Shown: one piece after another, positions 18,595-27,321 of the stretch | Numbering within the stretch: the first letter of the stretch is position 1 | How the letters are laid out: each line of letters starts with the position of its first letter | Source of the DNA: FEN-1191 sp964528845 | GTDB lineage: Bacteria; Pseudomonadota; Gammaproteobacteria; Steroidobacterales; Steroidobacteraceae | Length of the DNA: 64,000 bases | Direction: 5' to 3' | NCBI GenBank assembly: GCA_964528845.1 | Contig: CAZGVE010000010.1 | Span: 29,090-93,089 of the forward strand | Program-made: the position numbers and the translations under genes | The notes under the pieces: model-generated | Told to the model about the DNA's origin: nothing | Databases searched by the model: none | The model's input: only the letters and a program-made list of their open reading frames with translations

Positions 18595-19836
18595 ATGGCG
18601 ATGCCGCGACTGCGCCCGAGCCAGCTCGTGCTGGCGCTCCTGGGCCTGATGTACTTCATCACCTACCTCGATCGCGTCAACGTAAGTACCGCCGCTGCAG
18701 GCTTCGGCAAGGAGTTCAACCTCAGCAAGACCGAGATCGGTCTGGTGTTCTCCGCCTTTGCTTACCCCTATCTGGTGTTCCAGATGGTCGGCGGGGCGAT
18801 CAGCGACCGCTTTGGGGCCCGACGGACGCTGATTGGCTGCGGTCTGCTCTGGACCGGCGCGACGGTGCTGACGGGGCTGGCCGGTGGCCTGACCTCATTG
18901 CTGGTCGCGCGCTTGCTGCTCGGCCTCGGTGAGGGCGGCACCTTCCCCGCCGCGACCACGGCGATGTCCCGCTGGGTGCCGACGGACCGTCGCGGCTATG
19001 CGCAGGGCGTCACCCATGCGGCAGCGCGCATCGGCAATGCTGTCGCGCCAGGAGCTATCGTTCTGGTGATGAGCGCCTATGGCTGGCGCGCAGCGTTCTA
19101 CGCCTGTGCGGCGCTCAGCTTTGCGTGGGTCGTCCTGTGGGCCTGGTGCTTCACCGAGCACCCGCGGGATCACGCGCGCATCACCCCCGCGGAACTCGCG
19201 TTGCTGCCGTCAGCGATCGCGCGGCCGCCCCGCGTGCCGTGGCGGGCGCTATTCACCCGCATGGCTCCCGTTACGGTGGTGTATTTCTGCTACGGCTGGA
19301 CCCTGTGGTTATTCTTGAGCTGGATACCGCAGTACTTCCTGCACAGCCAGCACCTCGAACTGGCCCGCTCCGCGCTGTTCTCCTCGAGCGTGTTCTTCGC
19401 AGGAGTGCTCGGCGATACCCTCGGCGGGCTCATCACCGACCGGCTGCTCAAGCGAACCGGCAGCCTCCAGCGCGCCCGCAGCCTGATGGTCTCGGTATGC
19501 ATGCTGCTGGCGCTGCTGGCGCTGATCCCGCTGATGCTCACGCACAGCCTTGGGGTGTCGGTCTGCTCCCTGTCGGCGGGCTTCTTCTTCGCCGAGCTCA
19601 CCATCGGCCCGATGTGGGCAATCCCGATGGACATCGCACCGCGCCACTGCGGTGCGGCGAGCGGCATGATGAATACCGGCTCAGCCCTCGCCGCGATCAT
19701 CAGTCCGGTCGTGTCCGGATACCTGATCGACCGCACCGGCAACTGGCAGCTGCCGTTCCTCGGCAGCATGCTGCTGATGGGTGCCGGCATGCTGCTTGCG
19801 TTCCGGATGCGACCCGATCAGGGTTTCGAGGGCTGA
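18595..19836 (+). CDS. MFS transporter, anion:cation symporter (ACS) type
   Basis: 413 aa with about 12 transmembrane helices. Signatures of the ACS/hexuronate-phthalate subfamily: YLDRVNVSTAAAG in helix 1, the loop motif ISDRFGARRTLIG between helices 2 and 3, and LGLGEGGTFPAAT in helix 4. It imports organic acids (tartrate, glucarate or similar) with protons. GGAG nine bases before the ATG. Located in the GntR-controlled divergon, where it probably brings in the hydroxyacid substrate of the YdiJ-like and tartrate-dehydrogenase-like enzymes. Confidence 0.85.
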   Translation: MAMPRLRPSQLVLALLGLMYFITYLDRVNVSTAAAGFGKEFNLSKTEIGLVFSAFAYPYLVFQMVGGAISDRFGARRTLIGCGLLWTGATVLTGLAGGLTSLLVARLLLGLGEGGTFPAATTAMSRWVPTDRRGYAQGVTHAAARIGNAVAPGAIVLVMSAYGWRAAFYACAALSFAWVVLWAWCFTEHPRDHARITPAELALLPSAIARPPRVPWRALFTRMAPVTVVYFCYGWTLWLFLSWIPQYFLHSQHLELARSALFSSSVFFAGVLGDTLGGLITDRLLKRTGSLQRARSLMVSVCMLLALLALIPLMLTHSLGVSVCSLSAGFFFAELTIGPMWAIPMDIAPRHCGAASGMMNTGSALAAIISPVVSGYLIDRTGNWQLPFLGSMLLMGAGMLLAFRMRPDQGFEG

Positions 19837-19846
19837 GAGCATAGCC

Positions 19847-20650
19847 ATGCACCGGGCCCCCGTTCTCTTCATTTCGCACGGCGCACCGACCTTCGCGCTC
19901 GAGCCGGGCCTGCTGGGCGCGCGACTGCAGGCTATCGGCGCGCAGCTGTCCGGAATCCGGGCCGTGCTGGCCGTCTCGGCGCACTGGCAGACGCGCGACC
20001 TGCGGGTGATGACGAGCGCTGCGCCCGCAACGCTGTACGATTTCCGTGGCTTCCCGGACGCGCTGTATCACCTGACCTATCCGGCTCCGGGCGCACCCGA
20101 GCTGGCGGCGCAGGCGGCACGATTGCTGGTGCGCGGCGGCTACACCGTGAGCTTCGATAACGAGCGCGGGCTCGACCATGGGGTCTGGGTGCCACTGCGA
20201 TTCCTGCTTCCGCACGCGGACGTGCCGGTGTTCCAGGTCTCGATGCCCTACGATCTTGATCCGCCGGGCGCGCTGCGGCTCGGGCGCACCCTCGCGCCAC
20301 TGCGCGCGGAGGGCATCCTGATCGTCGGTTCCGGCAGCCTCACGCACAACCTGTCCGAATTCCGCCCCGGCACCACGACCGCGGCGCCGTATGCGCGCGC
20401 GTTTTCCGACTGGATCCGGCAGCGCGTCCGCGATCACGATGGCGCTGCCCTCGAGCACTATCGCCGGACGGCGCCGGAAGCCGAGCGCGCGCACCCTACC
20501 GACGAGCATTTCCTGCCGCTGCTGATTGCCCAGGGAGCGAGCGCAGCGGACGATGCGGTCGATGTGCTCGAAGGCGGCATCGAGCACGGCATGCTCTCGA
20601 TGGACTCATTCGCGTGGGGACTGGCGCCGCGCGCTACCAGCGGGGCCTGA
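19847..20650 (+). CDS. 4,5-DOPA-extradiol-dioxygenase-like protein (class III ring-opening family)
   Basis: 267 aa from ATG 19847. Metal-site landmarks of the LigB/YgiD family: FISHGAP (first His), AVSAHWQTR (second His), NERGLDHGVWVP (catalytic His region) and VGSGSLTHNL. YgiD-type enzymes use Zn or Fe(II) and open catechol-type rings; many bacterial members have no known substrate. It is 10 bp after the MFS gene and precedes the ROK kinase. Its role in a hydroxyacid operon is unclear. Confidence 0.8.
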   Translation: MHRAPVLFISHGAPTFALEPGLLGARLQAIGAQLSGIRAVLAVSAHWQTRDLRVMTSAAPATLYDFRGFPDALYHLTYPAPGAPELAAQAARLLVRGGYTVSFDNERGLDHGVWVPLRFLLPHADVPVFQVSMPYDLDPPGALRLGRTLAPLRAEGILIVGSGSLTHNLSEFRPGTTTAAPYARAFSDWIRQRVRDHDGAALEHYRRTAPEAERAHPTDEHFLPLLIAQGASAADDAVDVLEGGIEHGMLSMDSFAWGLAPRATSGA

Positions 20651-20652
20651 GC

Positions 20653-21594
20653 ATGCCTGCTGCGCGGGAGTCTGGCGCCGACGATCCGTTGTACGGTGCG
20701 ATAGAAGCCGGCGGCACCAAGTTCATCTGCGCCATCGGCACGGGGCACGGCGCGATTCTCGAGGACACACGCATCGATACGCGCGACCCGGACGGCACGC
20801 TGCGCGAGGTCTTGCGCTACTTCGATGCCGCGCAATCGCGCTCCCGGCCGATCCGCGCGTTCGGGCTCGCCGCGTTCGGCCCGATCGAGCTGCGCCGCGA
20901 TGCGCCGCGCTACGGTTTCATCACCTCCACGCCGAAGCCCGGCTGGCGCGATACCGATCTGCTCGGCACGCTGACCCGTGCACTCGGGCGGCCGATCGGC
21001 TTCGATACGGACGTGAACGCCGCGGCGCTGGCCGAATTGCGCTGGGGCGCGGGCGCCGGACTGAACAGCGTCATCTACGTGACAGTGGGCACCGGCATCG
21101 GCGGCGGCGTGATCCATCACGGCCTGCCGGTGCATGGGCTGTTGCATCCGGAGATCGGGCATGTCCCGGTGCGGCGGCATCCGGCCGATGCGGCCTTTCC
21201 AGGCGTGTGTCCTTACCATCGCGACTGTCTCGAAGGGATGGCCAGCGGTCCGGCGATCCTCGCACGCACCGGACGGCAGCTGGCGCAGAGCGCAGTGACC
21301 GATCCAATCTGGGACATCGAGGCCGATTACCTCGGACAGCTCGCCGCGCAGCTGGTGCTGATGCACTCTCCGCAGCGCATCCTGCTCGGCGGTGGGGTCA
21401 TGGAGCAGCAGCGCCTGTTCCCTGCAGTGCGAGCACGCATGCTGCACTGGCTGCAGGACTATCTGCGGCTCGATGAGCTGCATGACTCCGCCTTTCTCGT
21501 CCCGCCGGGCCTCGGCCCCGCGGCCGGCATCTGCGGGGCACTCGCGCTGGCGATTGATGCGGACGTCGGGGCGGCCGTCGCGGCGGCCGGCTGA
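20653..21594 (+). CDS. ROK-family sugar kinase (fructokinase-like)
   Basis: 313 aa from ATG 20653, two bases after the preceding stop. The ATP-binding motif is YGAIEAGGTKF (Glu replaces the usual Asp of DxGGT). The family zinc site is visible as HPEIGH ... CPYHRDCLEG, and GTGIGGGV is the second phosphate-binding loop. Length and motifs fit the fructokinase branch of ROK kinases (fructose or mannose to the 6-phosphate). Last gene of the aminotransferase operon; convergent with mtnA. Confidence 0.8.
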   Translation: MPAARESGADDPLYGAIEAGGTKFICAIGTGHGAILEDTRIDTRDPDGTLREVLRYFDAAQSRSRPIRAFGLAAFGPIELRRDAPRYGFITSTPKPGWRDTDLLGTLTRALGRPIGFDTDVNAAALAELRWGAGAGLNSVIYVTVGTGIGGGVIHHGLPVHGLLHPEIGHVPVRRHPADAAFPGVCPYHRDCLEGMASGPAILARTGRQLAQSAVTDPIWDIEADYLGQLAAQLVLMHSPQRILLGGGVMEQQRLFPAVRARMLHWLQDYLRLDELHDSAFLVPPGLGPAAGICGALALAIDADVGAAVAAAG

Positions 21595-21602
21595 GGCGCT
21601 GA

Positions 21603-22646
21603 TCACTCGAACAGCGCGGCGATCGAGGCGGTCGTGGGCCTCACGACGACGCCCTTCTCGGTGATCAGCGCGCTGACCAGCTCGGCAGGCGTCACGTCGA
21701 AGGCCGGGTTGCGCACCGCGACGTCCGCGGGCGCCCAGCGCTGCTCGCCGAAGCCGCGTACCTCGGCTGCGGCGCGCTCCTCTATCGGAATCTCCCGGCC
21801 GCTCGCGAGCTGCAGGTCGATGGTGGACAGCGGGGCGGCCACGTAGAACGGTATGCCGTGGCGATGCGCGAGCACCGCGACCATGTAGGTTCCGATCTTG
21901 TTCGCGAAATCGCCATTGGCCGCGACCCGATCCGCGCCGACGATGACCGCATCCACCTGGCCCTGCTGCATCAGGTGACCGGCCATGTTGTCAGTGATCA
22001 GCGTGACCGGTATGCGCTCCTGCTGCATCTCCCAGACGGTCAGGCGCGCACCCTGCAGGAATGGGCGGGTCTCATCGGCGATCACCTCGATGCGTTTGCC
22101 GGCCTCGACCGCCGAACGGATGACGCCGAGCGCGGTCCCGTGGCCGGCGGTCGCGAGCGCTCCGGCGTTGCAATGGGTCAGCACGCGGGCATGGTGCGGC
22201 AGCAGCGCGGCACCCAGGGCCCCCAAGGTGCGGTTGGCCTCGATGTCGGCGGCGAGCATTGCATGCGCTGCCTGCAGCAGCGCGTCGGCAATCCGCGGCG
22301 GCGAGGTGTCCGGCATCGAGGCCAGCACCGATCGCATCCGTTGCAGCGCCCAGAACAGATTGACCGCGGTGGGCCGGCTGCGCGCCAGCACGCGAAAGGC
22401 TTCGTCCATGCCGGCGGCGAACGCCCCGGCCTCGCGCTGCTGCAGGCGCTGCGCCTCGACCGCTATGCCGTAGGCTGCCGCGCAGCCGATCGCCGGCGCG
22501 CCGCGCACGACCATGTCGTGGATCGCCTCGGCTACACCCTGCGCCGAATCGAAGCCGAGCATGTCGAAGCGCGCCGGCAGCACCCGCTGGTCGATCATCT
22601 CGATCTGGCAGGTTGCCTGGTTCCAGCGCAGCGTCTCGACGCGCAT
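21603..22646 (-). CDS. mtnA: 5-methylthioribose-1-phosphate isomerase
   Basis: 347 aa, an aldose-1-phosphate isomerase of the eIF2B-like fold. Conserved parts: VVRGAPAIGCAAAYG, THCNAGALATAGHGTALG (catalytic Cys), and IVGADRVAANGDFANKIGTY (catalytic Asp). It converts 5-methylthioribose-1-P (or 5-deoxyribose-1-P) to the ribulose-1-P form. It follows mtnP by 3 bp and is third in an operon whose first gene is an aldolase/dehydrogenase fusion. The usual downstream mtnB, mtnC and mtnD are absent, so the methionine salvage route does not continue here. Confidence 0.93.
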   Translation of the reverse strand: MRVETLRWNQATCQIEMIDQRVLPARFDMLGFDSAQGVAEAIHDMVVRGAPAIGCAAAYGIAVEAQRLQQREAGAFAAGMDEAFRVLARSRPTAVNLFWALQRMRSVLASMPDTSPPRIADALLQAAHAMLAADIEANRTLGALGAALLPHHARVLTHCNAGALATAGHGTALGVIRSAVEAGKRIEVIADETRPFLQGARLTVWEMQQERIPVTLITDNMAGHLMQQGQVDAVIVGADRVAANGDFANKIGTYMVAVLAHRHGIPFYVAAPLSTIDLQLASGREIPIEERAAAEVRGFGEQRWAPADVAVRNPAFDVTPAELVSALITEKGVVVRPTTASIAALFE

Positions 22647-22649
22647 CGT

Positions 22650-23516
22650 TCAGCGACGCAGCACGCGGCCGGCGACCGCATCGAGGATCTGGATCATCGC
22701 CGGATCGCGCGCCTCGGGAGCCGTGATCAGCGCGTACTCGAGCGCACGCTGACAACCATGTGGGCACGGCGCTGCGTCAGTCTGCACCGCGTTCGGCGCT
22801 GCGGCCTTTACCAGGGCGCGCGCGGTGGCGGCATTCGCGTGCACGGTCTTCACGACCATGTCGACCGTGACCGCGTCGTGACCGGGATGCCAGCAGTCGT
22901 AGTCGGTCACCATCGCGATGCTCGCGTAGCACAGCTCCGCTTCCCGTGCGAGCTTGGCCTCCGGCATGTTGGTCATCCCGATCACATCGCAGTGCCAGGA
23001 ACGATACAGCGCCGACTCGGCCATGCTCGAGAACTGCGGCCCTTCCATCGCGAGGTAGGTACCGCCGCGCACGTGCGGGATTGCCGCGCTCCGCGCGGCC
23101 GTCTCGATCGCAGCTGCGAGCCGGGCGCACACCGGCCGCGCCATCGACACGTGGGCTACCAGTCCGGTGCCGAAGAAGCTCCCCTCGCGCGCGAACGTAC
23201 GGTCGATGAACTGGTCGACGATCACGAACATGCCCGGCGGCAGCTCCTCCTTCAGCGAGCCGACCGCGCTCACCGAAATGACCTGCGTGACTCCGACCCG
23301 CTTGAGTGCATCGATATTGGCCCGGAAATTGATCTTCGACGGCGGAAGCTGGTGGCCTCGTCCGTGGCGCGGCAGGAATACCAGCGGCTGGCCCTCGAGC
23401 TCGCCGAACAGCAGTTCGTCGGACGGTGCGCCGAACGGCGAGTCGACCTTCACCCAGCGCGTATGGCGCAGGCCGTCGATGTTGTACACGCCACTGCCGC
23501 CGATCATTGCCAGCAT
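22650..23516 (-). CDS. mtnP: S-methyl-5'-thioadenosine phosphorylase
   Basis: 288 aa of the PNP/UDP phosphorylase family: MIGGSGVYNIDG (phosphate loop), LPRHGRGHQLPPSKINFRAN in two adjoining parts, SAVGSLKEEL, EGPQFSS and NMPEAKLAREAELCY with VTDYDCWH (purine pocket). It cleaves 5'-methylthioadenosine, and in some species 5'-deoxyadenosine, with phosphate to adenine and the 5-modified ribose-1-phosphate that MtnA uses. Lies 16 bp after the aldolase/SDR gene. Confidence 0.93.
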   Translation of the reverse strand: MLAMIGGSGVYNIDGLRHTRWVKVDSPFGAPSDELLFGELEGQPLVFLPRHGRGHQLPPSKINFRANIDALKRVGVTQVISVSAVGSLKEELPPGMFVIVDQFIDRTFAREGSFFGTGLVAHVSMARPVCARLAAAIETAARSAAIPHVRGGTYLAMEGPQFSSMAESALYRSWHCDVIGMTNMPEAKLAREAELCYASIAMVTDYDCWHPGHDAVTVDMVVKTVHANAATARALVKAAAPNAVQTDAAPCPHGCQRALEYALITAPEARDPAMIQILDAVAGRVLRR

Positions 23517-23532
23517 CCGCTTCCTCCCGCGC

Positions 23533-25515
23533 TCAGATCACGCGCTCGTTGCCGCCATCGACGGGCAGCTGCGCCCCGGTGGTCTTCGCGAACAGCGAAC
23601 CACACATCTCAGCCGCAAGTTCTGCCACGTCGCGGCTGTGCACTTCGACCTTCAGCACGTTGTTGCACCGGTATTCGGCGACCGAGAGACCGTAGTGCCG
23701 CGCGCGCGCCGCGAGCACCTCCTCGCTCCACAACCCGGTATCGAACACCGCATTAGGATGCAGCGTGTTCACGCGGATGTGATCCGCGCCCCACTCGAGC
23801 GCCGCCACGCGCGCGAGCTGCGTCAGCGCGGCCTTCGATGCGGAGTAGGCGCCGGCCCCCGGACCCGGCGCCGGGACGTTCTTCGATCCGATCACGACGA
23901 CGCGCCCGCCGCGAGGTGCGACTTTGAGCAGCGCATGGGCCTCGCGCAGCAGCGACAGGTTCGCATCGAGGTTCACCTGCATGACGCGCCGCCATTCCTC
24001 ATCCGCCAGCACTGCGAGCGGCCGGCCGGCGGGGAACACCCCGGCATTGAGCAGCAGCATGTCGAGCCCGCCGAAGGTGCGGACGCCCGCCTCCAGCGCC
24101 AGCCCGATCGCCGCCCCGTCGCGAACGTCGCAGCGCAGAGCCAGCACGTCCGCTCGCGCGAACAGCGTGCTGATGTCGGGATTCACATCCAGCGCGATCA
24201 CCGCGGCGCCGCGCTGGAGCAGCGACTCGACGCAGGCCTTGCCGATCCCGGAGGCGGCGCCGGTTACCAGGGCCACCTCGCCGGCGAACGGGCGCGGCGC
24301 GCCCGCCTTGCGCAGCTTGGCCTGCTCTAGATCCCAGTACTCGACGTCGAACAGCTGTGCCTCCGGCAGCGCGCGATATCCCCCGAGCGCATTCGCGTCG
24401 AGGATGACCCGGATCGTGCGGCGGTAGATGTCCCGGGCGATCGCCGCTTCGCGCACCGTGCGGGCAGCGCAGCCGAGCCCGAAGCCCGGATCGAGCAGCA
24501 CCCGCGGCGCCGGATCGAGCATGGTGGCGGGCGGCCGCGTGCGCGCGACGTGGCGCGCGAAATACTCGCGGTAGCGCTCGGCATAGGCCGCAACGTCGCG
24601 GCCGAGCATCGGAACGCGCTTGGTGCGGATCACATGATCCGGGGTCACGGGCCCCTGCTGCGAGAGCGCGACCACATCTGCACGCTGCGCGAACGCGATC
24701 GCCTCGGGGTCGGCGTGCGTCGCCAGGATCATGGGCGAGCCAGCATAGCGCGACAGCTCCAGCCGTAGCTGCGCGAGCTCCTGGCGGCTGACGGTCTCGG
24801 CACCGCCGGGTGCCGGCTCGCGCGCCTCCGGCGCCGACGGTGTGCGGTGACGCCCCAGGTAGTCCTCGGCACGCGCGACCAGCGCGATCATGCGCTCATA
24901 GGATTCGCGCGCGGTATCGCCGAACGAAAAGATGCCGTGGTTCAGCAGCACCATCCCCACGGTGCGGGCATGCGCCTGGCGCGGGTATTCGCGTGCACAC
25001 AGGCGCGCCAGTTCGAACCCCGGCATCACATAGGGAATCACTACTACGTCATCCCCGTAGATTTCCCGTACGCGGCGTTCGCCGTCGACCGTGTTGGTCA
25101 CTGCAAGCACGGCGTCGGCGTGCGTGTGGTCGACGTACCGATACGGCAGCAGCGCGTGCAGGATCGCTTCAACCGAGGGTGCGGGGGCGCCGGCGCGCAG
25201 CAGATGGGTGGCCAGTTCGCTGACCATCTGCGGATCGGACAGGGACTCGAGGCGGGCGAGCCGCTGCAGGTGATCCAGCCGCACCGGCGCAAATCCGGCC
25301 TCCGTGATCGTCGCCAGATCGGAGCCGCTGCCCTTGACATACAGTACGTCGATCGCGTCCCCGAGCACGTTGGTCTCGCGCAGCTTTACCGAGGTGTTGC
25401 CGCCCCCATGCAGCACCAGCGCCGGATCGCGGCCGAGCAGCTGCGAGCTGTAGACACGCAGGGCCAATTCGCCCGCATGGCGCGCCGCCTCGACATCGTT
25501 CCAGAGCCCCTTCAA
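23533..25515 (-). CDS. bifunctional class II aldolase / short-chain dehydrogenase
   Basis: 660 aa from TTG 25515 (LKGLWNDVEAARHAGE), with GGAAGGGGGAG directly upstream; an earlier in-frame start at 25629 is possible. Residues about 1-390 are a class II aldolase (HGGGNTSVKL phosphate pocket; zinc His in VDHTHADAV). Residues about 410-660 are an SDR (TGAASGIG for NAD; YSASK catalytic Tyr/Lys). Such fusions are known as rhamnulose-1-phosphate aldolase/lactaldehyde dehydrogenase (YuxG/RhaD type). Here it precedes mtnP and mtnA, so it could split 5-methylthioribulose-1-P or 5-deoxyribulose-1-P into DHAP and an aldehyde that the SDR half then oxidises or reduces. The pathway assignment is inference. 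Confidence 0.82.
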   Translation of the reverse strand: MKGLWNDVEAARHAGELALRVYSSQLLGRDPALVLHGGGNTSVKLRETNVLGDAIDVLYVKGSGSDLATITEAGFAPVRLDHLQRLARLESLSDPQMVSELATHLLRAGAPAPSVEAILHALLPYRYVDHTHADAVLAVTNTVDGERRVREIYGDDVVVIPYVMPGFELARLCAREYPRQAHARTVGMVLLNHGIFSFGDTARESYERMIALVARAEDYLGRHRTPSAPEAREPAPGGAETVSRQELAQLRLELSRYAGSPMILATHADPEAIAFAQRADVVALSQQGPVTPDHVIRTKRVPMLGRDVAAYAERYREYFARHVARTRPPATMLDPAPRVLLDPGFGLGCAARTVREAAIARDIYRRTIRVILDANALGGYRALPEAQLFDVEYWDLEQAKLRKAGAPRPFAGEVALVTGAASGIGKACVESLLQRGAAVIALDVNPDISTLFARADVLALRCDVRDGAAIGLALEAGVRTFGGLDMLLLNAGVFPAGRPLAVLADEEWRRVMQVNLDANLSLLREAHALLKVAPRGGRVVVIGSKNVPAPGPGAGAYSASKAALTQLARVAALEWGADHIRVNTLHPNAVFDTGLWSEEVLAARARHYGLSVAEYRCNNVLKVEVHSRDVAELAAEMCGSLFAKTTGAQLPVDGGNERVI

Positions 25516-25701
25516 TACTCCCCCTTCCGGCCGCCCCACAGCGCCGGTCCGATCCTTACCGGCGGCTGATCCATAATGCCGGATGGACGGCGCGCAGACC
25601 ATCCGGTCAAGCGGAACTCGCGCGGGCAATTGTCTGCGCCGCCGGCCCGCTTACGTTAGCCGCAGTGGATCTGCATCGTCCCGCTGCCTTAGGAGAGATA
25701 C

Positions 25702-26337
25702 ATGAGACTTGTGCGGGCGCTGTCTTGCGCGTTGGTCACCGTCCTCGCGGCGGGCGCCGCGGGCGGCCAGGAGCGGCTTGGACCGGTTGCCCCGGAGGCC
25801 TATACGCCCGAACAGCAGCAGGTCGTGGCGCAGATCGCGATGGGGCCCCGAACCGAGATGTTCTCCCCGCTGCTGCCGATGCTGCGCAGCCCTGAGCTCG
25901 GCCTCGCGGCTGAGCGCTTCGGCGAGTACGTGTATTACAAGACCGCCTTCGACAAACGCATCTATGAACTGGCCGTGCTGCTGCTGGCCCGGCAGACGAC
26001 CCAGCAGTACGAATGGCGGGTCCATTACCCGCTGGCCATCAAGGCGGGCATCAAGCCTGCGGACGCGGACGCGATTGCGGCCGGGCAACATCCGGCTCAT
26101 CTGGCCGCGGACGAGGCAATTGCCTATGATTTCATCGTCGAACTGTACGAGCGGAACGCGGTCGCCGACGCCACCTACTCGAAATTCGCAGGCGCGTTCG
26201 GAGAACGCGGCGTCGTGGACCTGATAGGGCTGCTGGGCTACTACAATACGATCGCACTGATGATGAACGTGAATCGCACTCCCCTCAATCCCGGCACCAC
26301 GCCGCTGCTGGCGCCGTTGGCGCATCCGCTGCCGTGA
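25702..26337 (+). CDS. secreted carboxymuconolactone decarboxylase-family protein
   Basis: 211 aa; AGGAGA six bases before the ATG. A signal peptide (LVTVLAAGAAGGQ) is followed by one CMD/AhpD-like helical domain with KRIYELAVLLLAR and YEWRVHYPLA. It lacks the CxxC of AhpD peroxidases, so a redox role is unlikely; it keeps the Glu/His pair of the CMD branch. Export is unusual for the fold. Its substrate is unknown. A 21-bp tandem duplication straddles its stop codon. Confidence 0.72.
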   Translation: MRLVRALSCALVTVLAAGAAGGQERLGPVAPEAYTPEQQQVVAQIAMGPRTEMFSPLLPMLRSPELGLAAERFGEYVYYKTAFDKRIYELAVLLLARQTTQQYEWRVHYPLAIKAGIKPADADAIAAGQHPAHLAADEAIAYDFIVELYERNAVADATYSKFAGAFGERGVVDLIGLLGYYNTIALMMNVNRTPLNPGTTPLLAPLAHPLP

Positions 26338-26360
26338 GCGGCGCATCCGCTGCCCTGAGC
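26319..26360 (+). repeat. 21-bp tandem duplication across a stop codon
   Basis: GGCGCATCCGCTGCCGTGAGC at 26319-26339, minus its last base to stay within 20, is repeated at 26340-26360 with a single G-to-C change. The first copy contains the TGA of the CMD gene. Confidence 0.75.
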
Positions 26361-26377
26361 GTGGAGCTGTCCTGAAC

Positions 26378-27316
26378 ATGCGTGCGCAGATCCTGCAACT
26401 CGGCAGTTTCCTGCCAGCGCTCGAACACGAGCTGCAGCAGCGGTTCCACGTACATCGCTGGCCGGACGACGAACCGCAGGAGGCCTGGCTCGCAGAGCAC
26501 GCCGCCGCGGTGCGCGGCCTGGTGACTGGCGCCAACCTCGGGGTCCGCAATGCGCTCATCGCGCGGCTGCCGGCGCTCGGCATCGTCGCCATCAATGGCG
26601 TCGGCTTCGACCGGGTCGACCTGCCATTCGCGCGCGAACGCGGCATCCGGGTCACGAACACGCCGGACGTGCTGACCGACGACGTGGCCGACCTCGCGCT
26701 CGGGCTGATCATCGGCCTGCTGCGTGACGTGCCGGCTGCCGACCGCTACGTGCGGGACGGCCACTGGCTTAGCGGTCCGATGCCTCTCGGGCGCAAGGTT
26801 TCGGGCCGGCGTTTCGGCATCATCGGTCTTGGCCGCATCGGGCGCGCGATCGCCGCGCGCCTGGAAGTACTCGGGCCGATAGCGTACAGCGCGAGCGGCC
26901 CGAAGGCCGGTCAGGAGCGCTACCGGTACGTGGCGGACCCGCTCGAACTCGCCCGTGACAGCGACGTGCTCGTGCTCGCGGCGTCGGTGACGGCCTCCAG
27001 CCGGCGCCTGGTGGGCCGCGCACTGCTCGATGCGCTGGGGCCTGAGGGCTACCTGGTCAACATCGCACGTGGCACGCTGATCGATCAGCAGGAGCTTATA
27101 TCGGCCTTGCAGCAACGCCGCATCGCCGGCGCAGCGCTGGACGTCTACGACGATGAACCGAAGGTCCCCGATGCGCTGCGAGCGCTTCCCAACGTCGTGC
27201 TGACCCCGCACATCGGCAGCGCTACCCATGAAACGCGGGCCGGCATGGCCCGTATGGTGCTCGCGAGCCTCGATGCGTTCTTCGCCGGCGCGCAGGTGCC
27301 GAACGCGCTGACCTGA
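26378..27316 (+). CDS. D-2-hydroxyacid dehydrogenase (glyoxylate/hydroxypyruvate reductase type)
   Basis: 312 aa. NAD(P)-binding Rossmann motif FGIIGLGRIGRAIA (about residues 147-160) and the catalytic triad in family context: Arg in NIARGTLID, Glu in DVYDDEP, His in TPHIGSATHET. It interconverts 2-keto acids and D-2-hydroxy acids; hydroxypyruvate or glyoxylate are the commonest substrates of this subgroup. It could serve the hydroxypyruvate made by the aminotransferase at 17.3 kb, though it is 8 kb away. Convergent with the DUF1080 gene. Confidence 0.85.
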   Translation: MRAQILQLGSFLPALEHELQQRFHVHRWPDDEPQEAWLAEHAAAVRGLVTGANLGVRNALIARLPALGIVAINGVGFDRVDLPFARERGIRVTNTPDVLTDDVADLALGLIIGLLRDVPAADRYVRDGHWLSGPMPLGRKVSGRRFGIIGLGRIGRAIAARLEVLGPIAYSASGPKAGQERYRYVADPLELARDSDVLVLAASVTASSRRLVGRALLDALGPEGYLVNIARGTLIDQQELISALQQRRIAGAALDVYDDEPKVPDALRALPNVVLTPHIGSATHETRAGMARMVLASLDAFFAGAQVPNALT

Positions 27317-27321
27317 ACGGA

